Shown here: positions 1 to 11,150 of the stretch, piece by piece
Layout of the letters: each line of letters opens with the position of its first letter
Numbering within the stretch: position 1 is the stretch's first letter
DNA from: Anaerococcus degeneri
GTDB taxonomy: Bacteria; Bacillota; Clostridia; Tissierellales; Peptoniphilaceae
Assembly: GCF_017874475.1 (NCBI RefSeq)
Contig: NZ_JAGGLO010000001.1
Coordinates: forward strand, 186,001-250,000
Direction of reading: 5' to 3'
DNA length: 64,000 nucleotides
Notes under the pieces: model-generated
Told to the model about the DNA's origin: nothing
Databases searched by the model: none
The model's input: the letters and a program-made list of their open reading frames with translations, nothing else
Program-made: the position numbers and the translations under genes

Positions 1-1
1 G

Positions 2-1471
2 AGAAAAGACGTCTTTAACCACCTCATGGAAATGGATACAGAATTCTTTAATGAAGCAAAAATCGGCCAGCTAATGACCAGGCTTACCTCTGATTTATTT
101 GAAATTACAGAGTTTGCCCACCACGTTCCGGAAGAATTCCTAGTTGGGGCCATCAAGCTAATAATATCCTTTATAGTCCTACTTGCAATAGATTGGAAAT
201 TAGCCCTAGTAATCTATATCCTAATCCCACTAATGTATGTGGTTTCAAGGAAGTCTAGGGCGAAATTTAGGAAAGCTACAAAAAATTCTAAGAAACAAAT
301 CGGGGAAATAAATGCAGGCGTGGAAGATACTTTACTTGGTATAAGTGTTGTAAAATCTTTTGCTAATGAAGCTATAGAAAAATCCAAATTTGCCAAGGAA
401 AACGACAAATTTGCCGACATAAAGGCCGACCAATACTATAACATGGCCAAATATTTTATGGTCAAGGACACTTTTTCAGGCTTAATGTATTTGGTTTTAA
501 TTGTAATCGGTGGTTTGCTCGTAATAAATAAAGAAATCACCCCAGGTGACCTAATCGCCTTTACCATGTATCTAAACATGCTAGTTGCAACCATTGAAAG
601 GCTGATAAACTTCACAGACACCTTTGAAAGAGGAACAACTGGCATAGAGAGGTTTATTGAAATTATGAGCCTAGATAGGGATATTTTTGACGCTGAAGAT
701 CCTCAGATCCTTTCAAATGTCAAGGGTAAGATCGAATTTGAAAGAGTATCCTTTAAATATCCAAACACAGCAAAAGGTGAACCTTATGTCCTAGAAGATA
801 TGTCCTTTAAAATTGACGTTGGGGAAAATATTGCCCTAGTCGGTCCGTCTGGAGCAGGAAAGACCACAATTTCAAAGCTAATCCCAAGATTTTACGATGT
901 AAATGAAGGGGAAATTAGGATTGACAATACAAATATTAAGGACCTATCCATTGATTCTTTGAGAAACAATATAGGGATCGTCCAGCAAGATGTCTACCTA
1001 TTTTCAGGCACAGTTAGGGAAAATATTGCCTACGGCAAAGAAGATGCCACAGAAGAAGAAATCAAGGAAGCAGCAAGACTTGCAGGTGCAGATGAATTTA
1101 TAAAAGATTTGCCAAATGGTCTTGACACCTATATTGGCGAGCGTGGAGTAAAATTATCCGGAGGACAAAAGCAAAGAATATCAATAGCCAGAGTCTTCCT
1201 CAAAAACCCACCAATCCTAATCCTAGATGAGGCAACCAGTGCCCTAGACAATAAGAGCGAAGCCATAGTCCAAGCATCATTAGAAAAATTATCTAAGGGT
1301 AGGACTACACTAACAATAGCCCACCGCCTATCAACCATCATAAACGCCGATGAAATCATAGTCCTAACCTACGACGGCATAGTAGAAAGAGGCAACCACA
1401 AAGACCTCCTAGCCAAAAAAGGCGTCTACTACAACCTATACAATTCAAATAACACAGATTTATTCGGCTAA
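2..1471 (+). CDS. ABC exporter half-transporter, permease fused to ATPase (5' partial)
   Basis: The reading frame is open from base 2, so the start lies outside the window; 489 residues are visible against about 580 usual for the family. The first part is an ABC-exporter membrane domain with helices near visible residues 45-80 and 155-190. The ATPase follows: Walker A GPSGAGKTT near residue 281, signature LSGGQKQR, Walker B ILILDEATSALD and the switch histidine in AHRLST. Such half-transporters work as dimers in the cell membrane and export lipids, drugs or peptides; the substrate cannot be told from sequence. A neighbouring half-transporter upstream is possible but not visible. A terminator follows the stop directly. 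Confidence 0.93.
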   Translation, partial: RKDVFNHLMEMDTEFFNEAKIGQLMTRLTSDLFEITEFAHHVPEEFLVGAIKLIISFIVLLAIDWKLALVIYILIPLMYVVSRKSRAKFRKATKNSKKQIGEINAGVEDTLLGISVVKSFANEAIEKSKFAKENDKFADIKADQYYNMAKYFMVKDTFSGLMYLVLIVIGGLLVINKEITPGDLIAFTMYLNMLVATIERLINFTDTFERGTTGIERFIEIMSLDRDIFDAEDPQILSNVKGKIEFERVSFKYPNTAKGEPYVLEDMSFKIDVGENIALVGPSGAGKTTISKLIPRFYDVNEGEIRIDNTNIKDLSIDSLRNNIGIVQQDVYLFSGTVRENIAYGKEDATEEEIKEAARLAGADEFIKDLPNGLDTYIGERGVKLSGGQKQRISIARVFLKNPPILILDEATSALDNKSEAIVQASLEKLSKGRTTLTIAHRLSTIINADEIIVLTYDGIVERGNHKDLLAKKGVYYNLYNSNNTDLFG

Positions 1472-1475
1472 AAAG

Positions 1476-1500
1476 AACAGACCCCAGTGGTCTGTTTTTC
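1476..1500 (+). terminator. Rho-independent terminator after ABC exporter
   Basis: Stem AACAGACC / GGTCTGTT with a 5-base loop, followed by a T run. Confidence 0.85.
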
Positions 1501-1551
1501 TTGGTAATCTCATCTAAAGATGTATAATATTAGGGATAGAAAGGACATTTT

Positions 1552-2352
1552 ATGAAAAAACTATTTGGTAAGTTCCTCCATGGACTTGCGACTCTTGTTG
1601 GAACTATTTTTTCAGTTCTAATTAATTTTATGAATATACTAGTGATGACCTTTGAAGGAATCAGATCTCTTTTGGCCCTTGTCTTTATGGTGGGCTGTTC
1701 GACCTTTATTTTCCTTCCAACCCTTTTATTATTTTTGCCTGCCAAGGTCTGGTATGCGATTTTTATTATCCTTGTAATTCCAGTGCTTGGACCTAAGTTT
1801 ATTTCTATTTTGAGGTATGGAAATTATGTCCTTACCGAATGGATGTATGATAGGGCAAATTACCTAATAACTGGGGAAAGGGTCGGATTTGAAAATATTT
1901 CAGACTATTCTGAAAAATACAGGATTGACCAAGAAAGAGAAAGACAAAGACAGGCTGAAGAAGAGGCTCGTCGTCGCCAAGAGCAAATGTACGACTACTT
2001 TGAAGACCTCTTTGGTAATTTCACCTACTATGATACTAGAGATTTTAACCAGGGAGATTTTGGAGGTTTTTCTGGTGGCAATTATAGTGGCTATCAAAAT
2101 TATGGCGGTGGATTTGCTGGAGTTAATGATCTTGGCTTTAAGGAAAGGTATGAAAAGGCTACAAGTAAGCTTGGAGTACCGCTAAATACAGACATCTATG
2201 ATGTAAAACTTGCTTATAGGAAGCTTGCCAAAAAATATCATCCAGACTTGAATAAAGAGCCAGATGCCAAGGAGAAATTCCAAGAAATTAACGATGCCTA
2301 TGAGTTTTTGTCTGAAGAAAATATCAAGAAGTACAAGAATAATTATCTATAG
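1552..2352 (+). CDS. Membrane-anchored J-domain (DnaJ-like) protein
   Basis: The 266-residue protein has hydrophobic segments at about 15-35, 38-62 and 65-85. A charged R/E/Q-rich stretch (120-146) and a Gly/Tyr/Asn-rich linker (155-195) follow. The C-terminal J domain (about 197-266) has the HPD motif at 230-232, the tripeptide that stimulates Hsp70 ATPase. The Gly-rich linker before the J domain reverses the DnaJ order, and there is no zinc-finger or substrate-binding domain, so this is a class III J protein. It probably recruits DnaK to the membrane; the client is unknown. It lies 9 bases upstream of the exporter genes and is probably cotranscribed with them. Confidence 0.85.
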   Translation: MKKLFGKFLHGLATLVGTIFSVLINFMNILVMTFEGIRSLLALVFMVGCSTFIFLPTLLLFLPAKVWYAIFIILVIPVLGPKFISILRYGNYVLTEWMYDRANYLITGERVGFENISDYSEKYRIDQERERQRQAEEEARRRQEQMYDYFEDLFGNFTYYDTRDFNQGDFGGFSGGNYSGYQNYGGGFAGVNDLGFKERYEKATSKLGVPLNTDIYDVKLAYRKLAKKYHPDLNKEPDAKEKFQEINDAYEFLSEENIKKYKNNYL

Positions 2353-2360
2353 GAAAAACC

Positions 2361-3143
2361 ATGCACGATACAATTAAGAATGAAAAAGCAGCAGTCCTAT
2401 TATCAGAAGTTGCCTCTGATGCTGGTGCAATCATGCTTGCAAGCGGGGCAGAGATATATAGGGTTGAAGATACAGTAGAAAGAATAATAAGGTCTAAGAC
2501 AAACGCCAAGGATGTCGACGTTTACTCAACATTTAACGTAATTATCCTATCTTTCACCTACGATAACGAGGTCCATACCAATGTTAGGAGGGTAAAAAAT
2601 AGGGCAAATAAATTATTTTACGTTGATAAGGTCAACCAATTTTCAAGGGATTTTTGTTCGGGCAAATTAAGCCTTGAAGAAGCTTTAGTAGAACTTAAAA
2701 AAATTAAGGCTGCCAAAGGAAAACCACTTTTTGAAAAAATCCTAGGAGGTGGGATAGCTGCTGGAGCCTTTTCCCTTCTTCTAAGCGGGGGCCAGGATGA
2801 GATGGCAATTTCCTTTATAGTAGGACTTCTTTCTTACTATGCAGCAAACTTTATGGAACAAAATGGGATTGGTTATTTTGTGGTAAACTATCTCTATGGG
2901 GTCATTGTTTCCATCTTAACCATGATTTTCGCCCACTATCTTCCTGGAATTGAATCAGGAATAATCATTGTATCATCTATGATGGCCCTCCTTCCTGGAA
3001 TTATGATTACAAATGCTATGAGGGACTTGATGAGTGGGGATGCGACTAGTGGCTTAACTGGAGCTGTCATTGCGATTTTAATTTCGACAGCCCTTGCCAT
3101 GGGAGTTGGTACTCCTATTACAATTATGAAGTTTTGGGGTTAA
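2361..3143 (+). CDS. Threonine/serine exporter family, N-terminal-domain subunit (ThrE N / YjjP type)
   Basis: The 260-residue protein opens with the typical soluble region of this family (residues 10-125, including LASGAEIYRVEDTV), then about five membrane segments (from residue 128 on). In some bacteria this domain and the next gene's product are one ThrE polypeptide; here they are separate, as in YjjP/YjjB. The family exports small amino acids or dicarboxylates across the cell membrane. The next gene starts 2 bases after the stop, which supports one complex. The substrate is not determined by sequence. Confidence 0.85.
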   Translation: MHDTIKNEKAAVLLSEVASDAGAIMLASGAEIYRVEDTVERIIRSKTNAKDVDVYSTFNVIILSFTYDNEVHTNVRRVKNRANKLFYVDKVNQFSRDFCSGKLSLEEALVELKKIKAAKGKPLFEKILGGGIAAGAFSLLLSGGQDEMAISFIVGLLSYYAANFMEQNGIGYFVVNYLYGVIVSILTMIFAHYLPGIESGIIIVSSMMALLPGIMITNAMRDLMSGDATSGLTGAVIAILISTALAMGVGTPITIMKFWG

Positions 3144-3144
3144 T

Positions 3145-3621
3145 ATGATTTATTTTAGAGAATTTATAATTTCAGCCATAGCGGCAGTTGGCTTTGGTTT
3201 GATTTTTGATTTACCAAAAAAAGCTATTTATATTTCAAGTTTGGCAGCAGGTTTTGGTTGGGTAATCTATAAAATAACCTTGGAAGTTACTGGTTCTGTT
3301 TACCTAGGATCTTTAGTTTCTGCCCTTGTAATGGCTGCAACAGCAGAGGTTTTGGCTAGGGTTTTCCATTATCCAGCCAGTGTTTTTATCCTTCCAGGTA
3401 TAATCAATCTTTGCCCAGGTGAAGCGATTTATAAGTCGATGACCAATTTTATAGCTAATGAAAATCTTCTTGCCCTTTCTTATTTTTATAAGGCCCTAGG
3501 AATTGCAGCAGCTATTGCCTTTGGTGTTTTGTTGTCATCTTCATTTTCAGCTTCACTTAAGAATTTTAAATTGAGAAATCAAAGAAGGACAGACTTTACA
3601 AATTTTAGGAGAAATAAATGA
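3145..3621 (+). CDS. Threonine/serine exporter family, C-terminal-domain subunit (ThrE C / YjjB type)
   Basis: This 158-residue, almost wholly hydrophobic protein has about five membrane helices and a short basic tail. Its length and composition fit the small partner subunit (DUF3815 type), including the VFILPGIINLCPGEAIY segment in the middle of the family. It directly follows the large subunit, and its last bases overlap the msrA start (ATGA type). The two subunits probably form one exporter for amino acids or organic acids. Confidence 0.83.
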   Translation: MIYFREFIISAIAAVGFGLIFDLPKKAIYISSLAAGFGWVIYKITLEVTGSVYLGSLVSALVMAATAEVLARVFHYPASVFILPGIINLCPGEAIYKSMTNFIANENLLALSYFYKALGIAAAIAFGVLLSSSFSASLKNFKLRNQRRTDFTNFRRNK

Positions 3622-4103
3622 AAGAAATATACCTAGCAGGCGGATGCTTTTGGGGAGTAGATGCCTATTTTGGGGGCCTTGATGGAGTTGTTGCTACAGA
3701 ATGTGGCTACGCTAATGGAAAAACTCCCACAACTACTTATGAAGAATTATACAAAACAGACTTTGCAGAAACAGTCAAAGTGACTTTTGATGAAGAAAAA
3801 ATTTCTTTAGAGGATATTTTAGAACATTTTTATTATATAATCAATCCTTTTTCTTTAAACAGGCAGGGCAATGACCTAGGCCGCCAATATAGGACTGGGA
3901 TTTATTCTAAAAATGAAAAAGACTTGGAATTTGCAAGAGATTTTCTAAGCAAAAAACAAAAGGAAGCAGACAGGAAAATCCTAGTAGAAGCCCAAGAATT
4001 AAGGTCTTTCGTGGTAGCAGAAGCCTATCACCAAGACTATTTGAAGAAAAACCCAGCTGGCTATTGCCACATAGATTTAAGCGATGTATTGGAGATAAGA
4101 TGA
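3618..4103 (+). CDS. msrA: Peptide methionine-S-sulfoxide reductase MsrA
   Basis: MsrA reduces methionine-S-sulfoxide in damaged proteins. The GCFWG motif near residues 9-13 carries the nucleophilic cysteine, and the C-terminal NPAGYCHID segment matches the family. Length (161) is typical of the MsrA domain alone; no MsrB domain is fused. The start overlaps the previous stop and the end overlaps the next start, so it sits in a tight operon with the ThrE-type genes and the lysozyme gene. The stand-alone form relies on a thioredoxin-like reductant. Confidence 0.93.
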   Translation: MKEIYLAGGCFWGVDAYFGGLDGVVATECGYANGKTPTTTYEELYKTDFAETVKVTFDEEKISLEDILEHFYYIINPFSLNRQGNDLGRQYRTGIYSKNEKDLEFARDFLSKKQKEADRKILVEAQELRSFVVAEAYHQDYLKKNPAGYCHIDLSDVLEIR

Positions 4104-5140
4104 AAAAAATTACAAAAATAATGGCCCTAGGAGTGGCTTTTTTAATCGGCCTACCAGGCCTAGCCCACGCAAGCGATGTAGTAAAATACGATTCGACAAA
4201 TCTTGATGAGATCTTAATGAAAAATGGAGTTAAGGTTGATACCGAAAAAGTTAAGACCAGGCGTGAGGCTCTAATTAAGAAAAATCCGACTTTAAAACCA
4301 GCGGAAGAAAAGAAAAAACCAATTGTTTATCCAAAAACTGCGGTTTATACCAAGGTTGTAGATATGAGTGAACACCAGAATCCTGTGGCCATAAATTACG
4401 ATGTTTTTGCCAAGGAAATTGACGGGGCTATCCTCCGTTCATCTATTACAACCTTCAAAGAAGACGAGGAAACTGGCGAAAAAACCTATTACCTAAGGCG
4501 TGATCTCACAGTTGATAGCCACTATCAAAACCTAAACGCAAGAAATGTGCCAATTGGTTTCTACCATTATTCAAGGGCGACAAATGTGGAAGAAGCAACC
4601 AAGGAAGCAAACTACGTCCTTGATTATATCAGGGGCAAAAATATTTCCTTGCCAATCTATTTGGATATGGAAGATAATATGAGACAGGCTAAGGTATCTA
4701 GGGAAGAACTCTCAAGAGTGGCAGACACCTTCCTAAATATAATGAAGAGAAACGGCTATGTAGCAGGGATTTATTCCTACCCACACTTTGCCAAAAACCA
4801 CCTAAATAGGGAAGTTAGAAACAGGGGCAATTTCTGGATTGCCGACTATGCCGGAGTTGGCTTTACAGGCTATACCGACACAGAATTTGACATCTGGCAG
4901 TACGCCCACAAGGGCAGGATTGCTGGTTACCCAGGAAATCTTGATGTAAACTCACTTTACAGAGATTATCCGCTTCTTATCAAGGGCAAGTCTAGGAAAA
5001 ATTACAATGACCTTATCCAGGAAATAATCGACGGCCACTGGGCTGAGGGTAAGGAAAGAGAAAAACGCCTCAAATATGCGGGCTATAACTATAATCAAGT
5101 TCAAAAAGATGTTGATAAAAAATTAAGATTGAAGAAATAA
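4100..5140 (+). CDS. Secreted GH25 (Cellosyl/Lyc-type) lysozyme
   Basis: The start is placed at the ATG overlapping the msrA stop (ATGA), with GGAGATAAG just upstream. This gives 346 residues with a signal peptide (MKKITK, hydrophobic core, cut after about AHA). A linker leads to the GH25 barrel, with VVDMSEHQ at its first strand, the YHYS segment, the YLDMED strand with the catalytic acids, and the FWIADYAG and DIWQYAHKG strands. GH25 enzymes cleave the MurNAc-GlcNAc bond of peptidoglycan. The basic C-terminal 40 residues may bind the wall. It probably acts in wall turnover. An upstream in-frame ATG would add 12 non-signal residues and is rejected. Confidence 0.88.
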   Translation: MKKITKIMALGVAFLIGLPGLAHASDVVKYDSTNLDEILMKNGVKVDTEKVKTRREALIKKNPTLKPAEEKKKPIVYPKTAVYTKVVDMSEHQNPVAINYDVFAKEIDGAILRSSITTFKEDEETGEKTYYLRRDLTVDSHYQNLNARNVPIGFYHYSRATNVEEATKEANYVLDYIRGKNISLPIYLDMEDNMRQAKVSREELSRVADTFLNIMKRNGYVAGIYSYPHFAKNHLNREVRNRGNFWIADYAGVGFTGYTDTEFDIWQYAHKGRIAGYPGNLDVNSLYRDYPLLIKGKSRKNYNDLIQEIIDGHWAEGKEREKRLKYAGYNYNQVQKDVDKKLRLKK

Positions 5141-5175
5141 AAAATAAACATATACTGTAACTAGGAGTGTGAATT

Positions 5176-5397
5176 ATGGCAATTAAATATGATATAGTAG
5201 AAAATATTGGCATCCTTTCAACAAATGCAAAGGGTTGGACCAAGGAGTTAAACCTTGTTAGCTGGAATGAAAGAGAGCCAAAATACGACATCAGAGACTG
5301 GAACGAAGATCACACTAGGATGAGCAAGGGGATTACCCTTACAGCAGAAGAGGCAGAAGTCCTTAAAAACATCCTAGCTGACGAATTCGAAGACTAA
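5176..5397 (+). CDS. YdbC-like PC4-fold nucleic-acid-binding protein
   Basis: The 73-residue protein resembles the Firmicute YdbC family, whose Lactococcus member has the PC4 fold and binds single-stranded DNA. Supporting features are the beta-rich core with WTKELNLVSWNE and KYDIRDW, then a helix rich in Glu and Leu at the C terminus. A good ribosome site (CTAGGAG) precedes the ATG. It is followed by its own terminator and may share the promoter of upstream genes. Its cellular role is not established; it may protect or organise single-stranded DNA. Confidence 0.75.
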   Translation: MAIKYDIVENIGILSTNAKGWTKELNLVSWNEREPKYDIRDWNEDHTRMSKGITLTAEEAEVLKNILADEFED

Positions 5398-5401
5398 GTA
5401 G

Positions 5402-5428
5402 ACTCTCCCTTGATGGGAGAGTTTTTTT
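5402..5428 (+). terminator. Rho-independent terminator after ydbC-like gene
   Basis: Stem ACTCTCCC / GGGAGAGT, 5-base loop, then a run of T. Confidence 0.9.
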
Positions 5429-5441
5429 CTAAGGAGAAGAT

Positions 5442-5855
5442 ATGGCATATTTTTACGCCCTTTTATCTGCAATCTTTGCAGCCTTAACATCAATCTTAGC
5501 CAAAATCGGTATTTCTGACATCAATTCAAACCTAGCCACAGCCATTAGAACGACAGTGGTCCTTGTATTTTCTTGGATAATGGTTTTTATAGTCGACGGC
5601 CAACACGATATTGGAGCTATTAGCAAAAGAAATTTAATATTTCTAATTCTATCAGGTCTTGCCACAGGTATTTCTTGGCTTGCCTTTTATAAGGCCCTCC
5701 AAATGACTGATGCATCAAAGGTTGTGCCAATTGATAAGCTAAGCGTAGTTTTTACAATTATTTTTGCCTTCATAATTTTGGGAGAAGCGGCAAGCAAAAA
5801 AGCGATAATCGGTGCGATATTAATCACTATCGGGACCCTGGTAATGGTCCTTTAA
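5442..5855 (+). CDS. Single-domain EamA/DMT-family transporter
   Basis: The 137-residue protein has about five hydrophobic helices with the EamA hallmarks: an N-terminal FYALLSAIFAALTSILAKIG helix and the C-terminal LGEAASKKAIIGAILITIGT segment. Most drug/metabolite transporters have two such domains (about 300 residues); single-domain members work as dimers. The substrate is unknown. It is preceded by AAGGAG and is 12 bases from the following aldose-epimerase gene, so the two may form one unit. Confidence 0.82.
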   Translation: MAYFYALLSAIFAALTSILAKIGISDINSNLATAIRTTVVLVFSWIMVFIVDGQHDIGAISKRNLIFLILSGLATGISWLAFYKALQMTDASKVVPIDKLSVVFTIIFAFIILGEAASKKAIIGAILITIGTLVMVL

Positions 5856-5867
5856 AAAGGAGTTAAG

Positions 5868-6563
5868 ATGAAAATTGAACTTACAAATGATAAAACAAAA
5901 TTAATTGCAGATACAAATGGTGCTTACATAGAAGAATTTACCTACGATGGCAAGGATGTATTTTTCCCAAAATTTGAGACAGAAATAGCTGGCAAAAAGA
6001 AAACCAGGGGAGGGTCTCACCCTTGTCTTCCATCTTTTGGACCAAGCGAGATCAATGATTTAAAAGACCACGGCTATGGTAGGGATTTTGATTGGGAAAT
6101 AGTTCAAAAAAGTGATGATAAAGTCATCTTAAAACTTTCTGGCTGATGTGGCTATGAGGGCATGGATTCCTTAATTTCCTATGACCTTGGTGAAAAATCT
6201 TTGATCGCTGAAATTAAAATGATAAATAATTCTTCTAAAGATTTGCCAGTTGCACCTGGTTTTCACCCATACTTTAGGGCGGGAGACGATTTTGAAGTTG
6301 ATGGTCTAAATTTCGGAGATTTTAACCTTGAAGACACTTATTTTCTAGACGCAAGCCAAGTTTCCTTTAAGGCGGAAAATTTTGATGTCAAAATTACTTC
6401 AGAAAATTTCCAAAAGTTTGCAATATGGACAGATTTCCTAGATAACTATAGGTGTGTGGAGCCTTGCTACAATGGCAAGTCCTTTGTAAAAGATGGAAAT
6501 CCTTACATCCTAAAAGATGGGGAAACTTTTTTGGCTCAGATGAAAATAGACATAGAAGGATAA
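5868..6563 (+). pseudogene. Aldose 1-epimerase family gene interrupted by an in-frame UGA
   Basis: Two same-frame segments (5868-6146 and 6147-6563) together encode one aldose-epimerase-fold protein of about 231 residues, separated only by TGA at 6144-6146. Before it are TRGGSHPCLPSFGP and HGYGRDFDWE, after it VAPGFHPYF with the conserved His, all features of the galactose-mutarotase-like family. The interruption falls between two strands, after LSG and before CGYEGMD. The simplest reading is a nonsense mutation or sequence error. Restart at ATG 6162 has no well-spaced ribosome site. Selenocysteine insertion seems unlikely because the family is not redox-active and no convincing SECIS is seen. 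The intact enzyme would act on sugar anomers. Confidence 0.75.
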
Positions 6564-6567
6564 AATT

Positions 6568-6594
6568 AACCAGGCCTTGGGTCTGGTTTTTTTC
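6568..6594 (+). terminator. Rho-independent terminator
   Basis: Stem AACCAGGCC / GGTCTGGTT (one G-T pair), 3-base loop, T run. Confidence 0.88.
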
Positions 6595-6648
6595 TGGTCT
6601 TTACTGGTTCTTGATAAAAATCGTCTATAATATAGGGGAGGTGAGAAG

Positions 6649-7308
6649 ATGGATATTTGTATAATTGAAGATAATTTTGCCCTGGTCGAGTCCCTCAAGG
6701 ACCTCTTAGAAAATGAAGGCTATGGGGTGAATTATTTCCAAGACCTTGGAGAAATTGACGATTATTTGATTTTAAATAAATATGATTTAATAATTTTAGA
6801 CTTAATGCTGGGTAATTTTGATGGTTTGGATTTTCTAAAAATAATTAGAAGTGAGATTAAAAGACCGATTATAATTTTAACAGCCAAAAACGGCAAAGAA
6901 GACGAGCTAAGGGGCTTGAGTCTTGGGGCAGATGACTATATCAAAAAGCCCTTTGATCCAGATATTTTACTTGCCAGAATAAAATCAAAATTAAGGATAA
7001 ATGAAAATTCGGAAATATCCTATAGGCAAACGACTTTTGATTTTGAAACGGGTTTGGTTAAGAAAAATGAAAGCAAAATCTATTTAACAAGTCAAGAAAA
7101 AAAGATTTTAAAAATTTTATTTATCAATAAGGGAAGGGTCCTTTCCAAAGAGAGTCTTCTTTCCATGGCGTCGGATAATTTTGATTCTGCATCAGAAAGG
7201 ACAATTGTGACCCATATCTATAATATCAGGAAAAAAATCCTAGAAATTGGGGCAGATGATCCGGTAGAAAATGTTTGGAAGGAGGGTTATAGGTGGAAAA
7301 ACGAGTAA
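6649..7308 (+). CDS. OmpR-family response regulator
   Basis: Receiver domain (1-115) with the acidic pair ED near residues 7-8, phospho-acceptor Asp in LIILDLMLGNFDG, Thr in IIILTAKNG and Lys in YIKKPFDP. A winged-helix DNA-binding domain (about 125-219) follows, with LTSQEKKILKILF and the C-terminal EGYRWKNE. Length 219 is typical. The kinase gene overlaps its end by 16 bases. The gene has its own strong ribosome site (GGGGAGGTGAG) after a terminator, so it opens a four-gene unit with the kinase and two small membrane proteins. Confidence 0.93.
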   Translation: MDICIIEDNFALVESLKDLLENEGYGVNYFQDLGEIDDYLILNKYDLIILDLMLGNFDGLDFLKIIRSEIKRPIIILTAKNGKEDELRGLSLGADDYIKKPFDPDILLARIKSKLRINENSEISYRQTTFDFETGLVKKNESKIYLTSQEKKILKILFINKGRVLSKESLLSMASDNFDSASERTIVTHIYNIRKKILEIGADDPVENVWKEGYRWKNE

Positions 7309-8309
7309 AAAATTTGGCCTTGGGCCTTCTCATGGATAATTTTTTAAGGGTCTTAGTTTATGGAATTCTAACAATTATTGCCCTCAAATTAGGCCAAGAA
7401 TACCTTTATCCCCTAAGGCTAAAAAAAGATTTCGCCATGGGAGTTTTTATGATTTATTCTCTATATTTTCTTAGAAAATTCTACATTGGCATTGATAAGA
7501 ATATTCTGAATGATTTAAGAATCCTTGAAGATTCTATCAAAAATGATGACTATGACAAGGACCTATCATTAGCAGAATTTGACCTAATTAACAAGACTCT
7601 TAAAAATAAAAATAAAAAAATAAGAGAGAAAGATTCTTTCATCAAAACAAGCTTAGCAGCAATTTCCCACGATATGAAAACACCTCTGACAGTGATAAAT
7701 ACAAATCTTTCTTTAATAAAAAATGAGGATGAAAAAGACCTAAATAGACTTAGGAAAATCAAGAGAGAAACCGAAAAAATTGCCACATACATTGATGATT
7801 TGATGGAGGTGAGTGGGGGATTTATTGACCAAATAAGCTTAGAAAAAATTTCCCTACCCGAATTTATTATAAATTTAAAGGCGAATTTATCTCTTTTTGA
7901 AGATATGAGGGAGGAAGAAATTGGAATCATAAATGAAATTGACTTAAAAAATGATTTTTATCTAGAAATTGACAAGATAAGGTTTGATAAGGCTCTTAGC
8001 CAGCTTTTGACCAATGCCTTTGAACACAGAAAGAGTGCCGTCTGGCTAGAAATTATGGAAAAAGATGGAAAAATAATAATCACAGTTGCCGATGATGGGC
8101 AAGGTTTTGATGAAAAAAGCCTAAGGGATGGTAAAAATCTATTTTATACAGATAATTATGGCAGGACATCCGGCAAAGGCACTGGCATGGGGCTTTTTAT
8201 AGCTAATTCCTATATAGAAGCCATGGGAGGCGCCCTTGTTCTTGAAAACCAAAATGGAGGACGTGCCAAAATTTCCTTAGATATAAGGGAGGAAAAGAAT
8301 GGAAAATAA
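7293..8309 (+). CDS. Two-component sensor histidine kinase
   Basis: It starts at GTG 7293, set by GGAGGG six bases upstream. The 338-residue protein has two membrane helices (about 14-32 and 46-64) with only a short loop between, so it probably senses through the membrane or a partner rather than with a large external domain. The H-box is AAISHDMKTPLTV; the ATPase has DDGQGFD and GKGTGMGLF. It presumably phosphorylates the regulator encoded just upstream. The next gene overlaps its end, so the two small membrane proteins may be sensory partners; this is inference. Confidence 0.92.
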   Translation: MEKRVKNLALGLLMDNFLRVLVYGILTIIALKLGQEYLYPLRLKKDFAMGVFMIYSLYFLRKFYIGIDKNILNDLRILEDSIKNDDYDKDLSLAEFDLINKTLKNKNKKIREKDSFIKTSLAAISHDMKTPLTVINTNLSLIKNEDEKDLNRLRKIKRETEKIATYIDDLMEVSGGFIDQISLEKISLPEFIINLKANLSLFEDMREEEIGIINEIDLKNDFYLEIDKIRFDKALSQLLTNAFEHRKSAVWLEIMEKDGKIIITVADDGQGFDEKSLRDGKNLFYTDNYGRTSGKGTGMGLFIANSYIEAMGGALVLENQNGGRAKISLDIREEKNGK

Positions 8310-8544
8310 ATTATTTTTAATATTTTTAATAATTTTTGCCTGTCTTGACCTTTATAAATTGATAAAAAATAACCTAGGATTTTTTAGCTTTTTTAGGCCC
8401 CTAAGTCTAGCTCTTACCAATAAATTTATCCTTGAAGGGATAGACCAAAGGCTTTATGTAATTGCCCTTATATACTTTTTGTTATTAGCCTATATTTACA
8501 GAAAAAATATTAGAAAGGAAGAAGAATATGAAAAAGAAATTTGA
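8299..8544 (+). CDS. Small membrane protein of unknown function, linked to the two-component system
   Basis: I do not recognise this 81-residue protein. It has an N-terminal hydrophobic helix (3-20), a second at about 53-68, and a charged C-terminal tail rich in Lys and Glu. It overlaps the kinase gene by 11 bases and the next gene by 17, which indicates translational coupling. The context suggests a partner or target of the kinase. Confidence 0.7.
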   Translation: MENKLFLIFLIIFACLDLYKLIKNNLGFFSFFRPLSLALTNKFILEGIDQRLYVIALIYFLLLAYIYRKNIRKEEEYEKEI

Positions 8545-8812
8545 TTTTTATGACTTTTTAGTCTTTATTTTTGGCCTTGTTGGCTTTGGTGGATATTATT
8601 TACTTATGACCCAATATTTTAAAGTCAATCCTTTTGAAGGATTAGCCATTATACCAAGCATTTACTTTGGCATTTCGGTTTTTACCATGGTCTTTGTATA
8701 TGATATAGTTAATGAGAAAATTGGAGATATTTTTCTCTTAACACACAGGACCGTCCACCTAGTTTCCTATATTTTTGGACCAATAATACTAATCTATGAA
8801 AAATTAAAGTAG
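8528..8812 (+). CDS. Small membrane protein of unknown function (second of pair)
   Basis: This 94-residue protein has three hydrophobic segments (about 10-29, 37-57 and 72-90) and no recognised motif. The start overlaps the previous gene; AGGAAGAAG precedes the ATG. A terminator 8 bases after the stop closes the four-gene unit. The function is unknown; membrane partnership with the preceding small protein is plausible. Confidence 0.7.
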   Translation: MKKKFDFYDFLVFIFGLVGFGGYYLLMTQYFKVNPFEGLAIIPSIYFGISVFTMVFVYDIVNEKIGDIFLLTHRTVHLVSYIFGPIILIYEKLK

Positions 8813-8819
8813 TAAGATG

Positions 8820-8838
8820 CCGCCTTAGGGCGGTTTTT
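8820..8838 (+). terminator. Rho-independent terminator
   Basis: Short GC stem CCGCC / GGCGG with TTAG loop, then TTTTT. Confidence 0.85.
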
Positions 8839-8888
8839 ACTTTGCCTTAAAGCCTTGAATACAAGCCTTAGAAAAGTATATTGAGAGA

Positions 8889-11055
<2,167 letters not shown>

Positions 11056-11106
11056 AATCAATTTAAAAAATAAAATACAATAGGATTTTAAATTGAAACA
11101 AAAATA

Positions 11107-11150
11107 AACCTTGAAGACCATTTAAAAATGGATACTTCAAGGTTTTTTCT
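11107..11150. terminator. Bidirectional terminator between mnmA and exonuclease III genes
   Basis: Perfect stem CCTTGAAG / CTTCAAGG enclosing an inner hairpin. T runs on the plus side and an A-rich left flank (T-rich on the minus strand) let it serve both converging genes. Confidence 0.8.

Noticed and set aside
6155-6173. Possible SECIS element after the UGA at 6144
   Set aside because: The stem is only five pairs with one G-U, the loop does not match known bacterial SECIS, and the protein family has no redox role.
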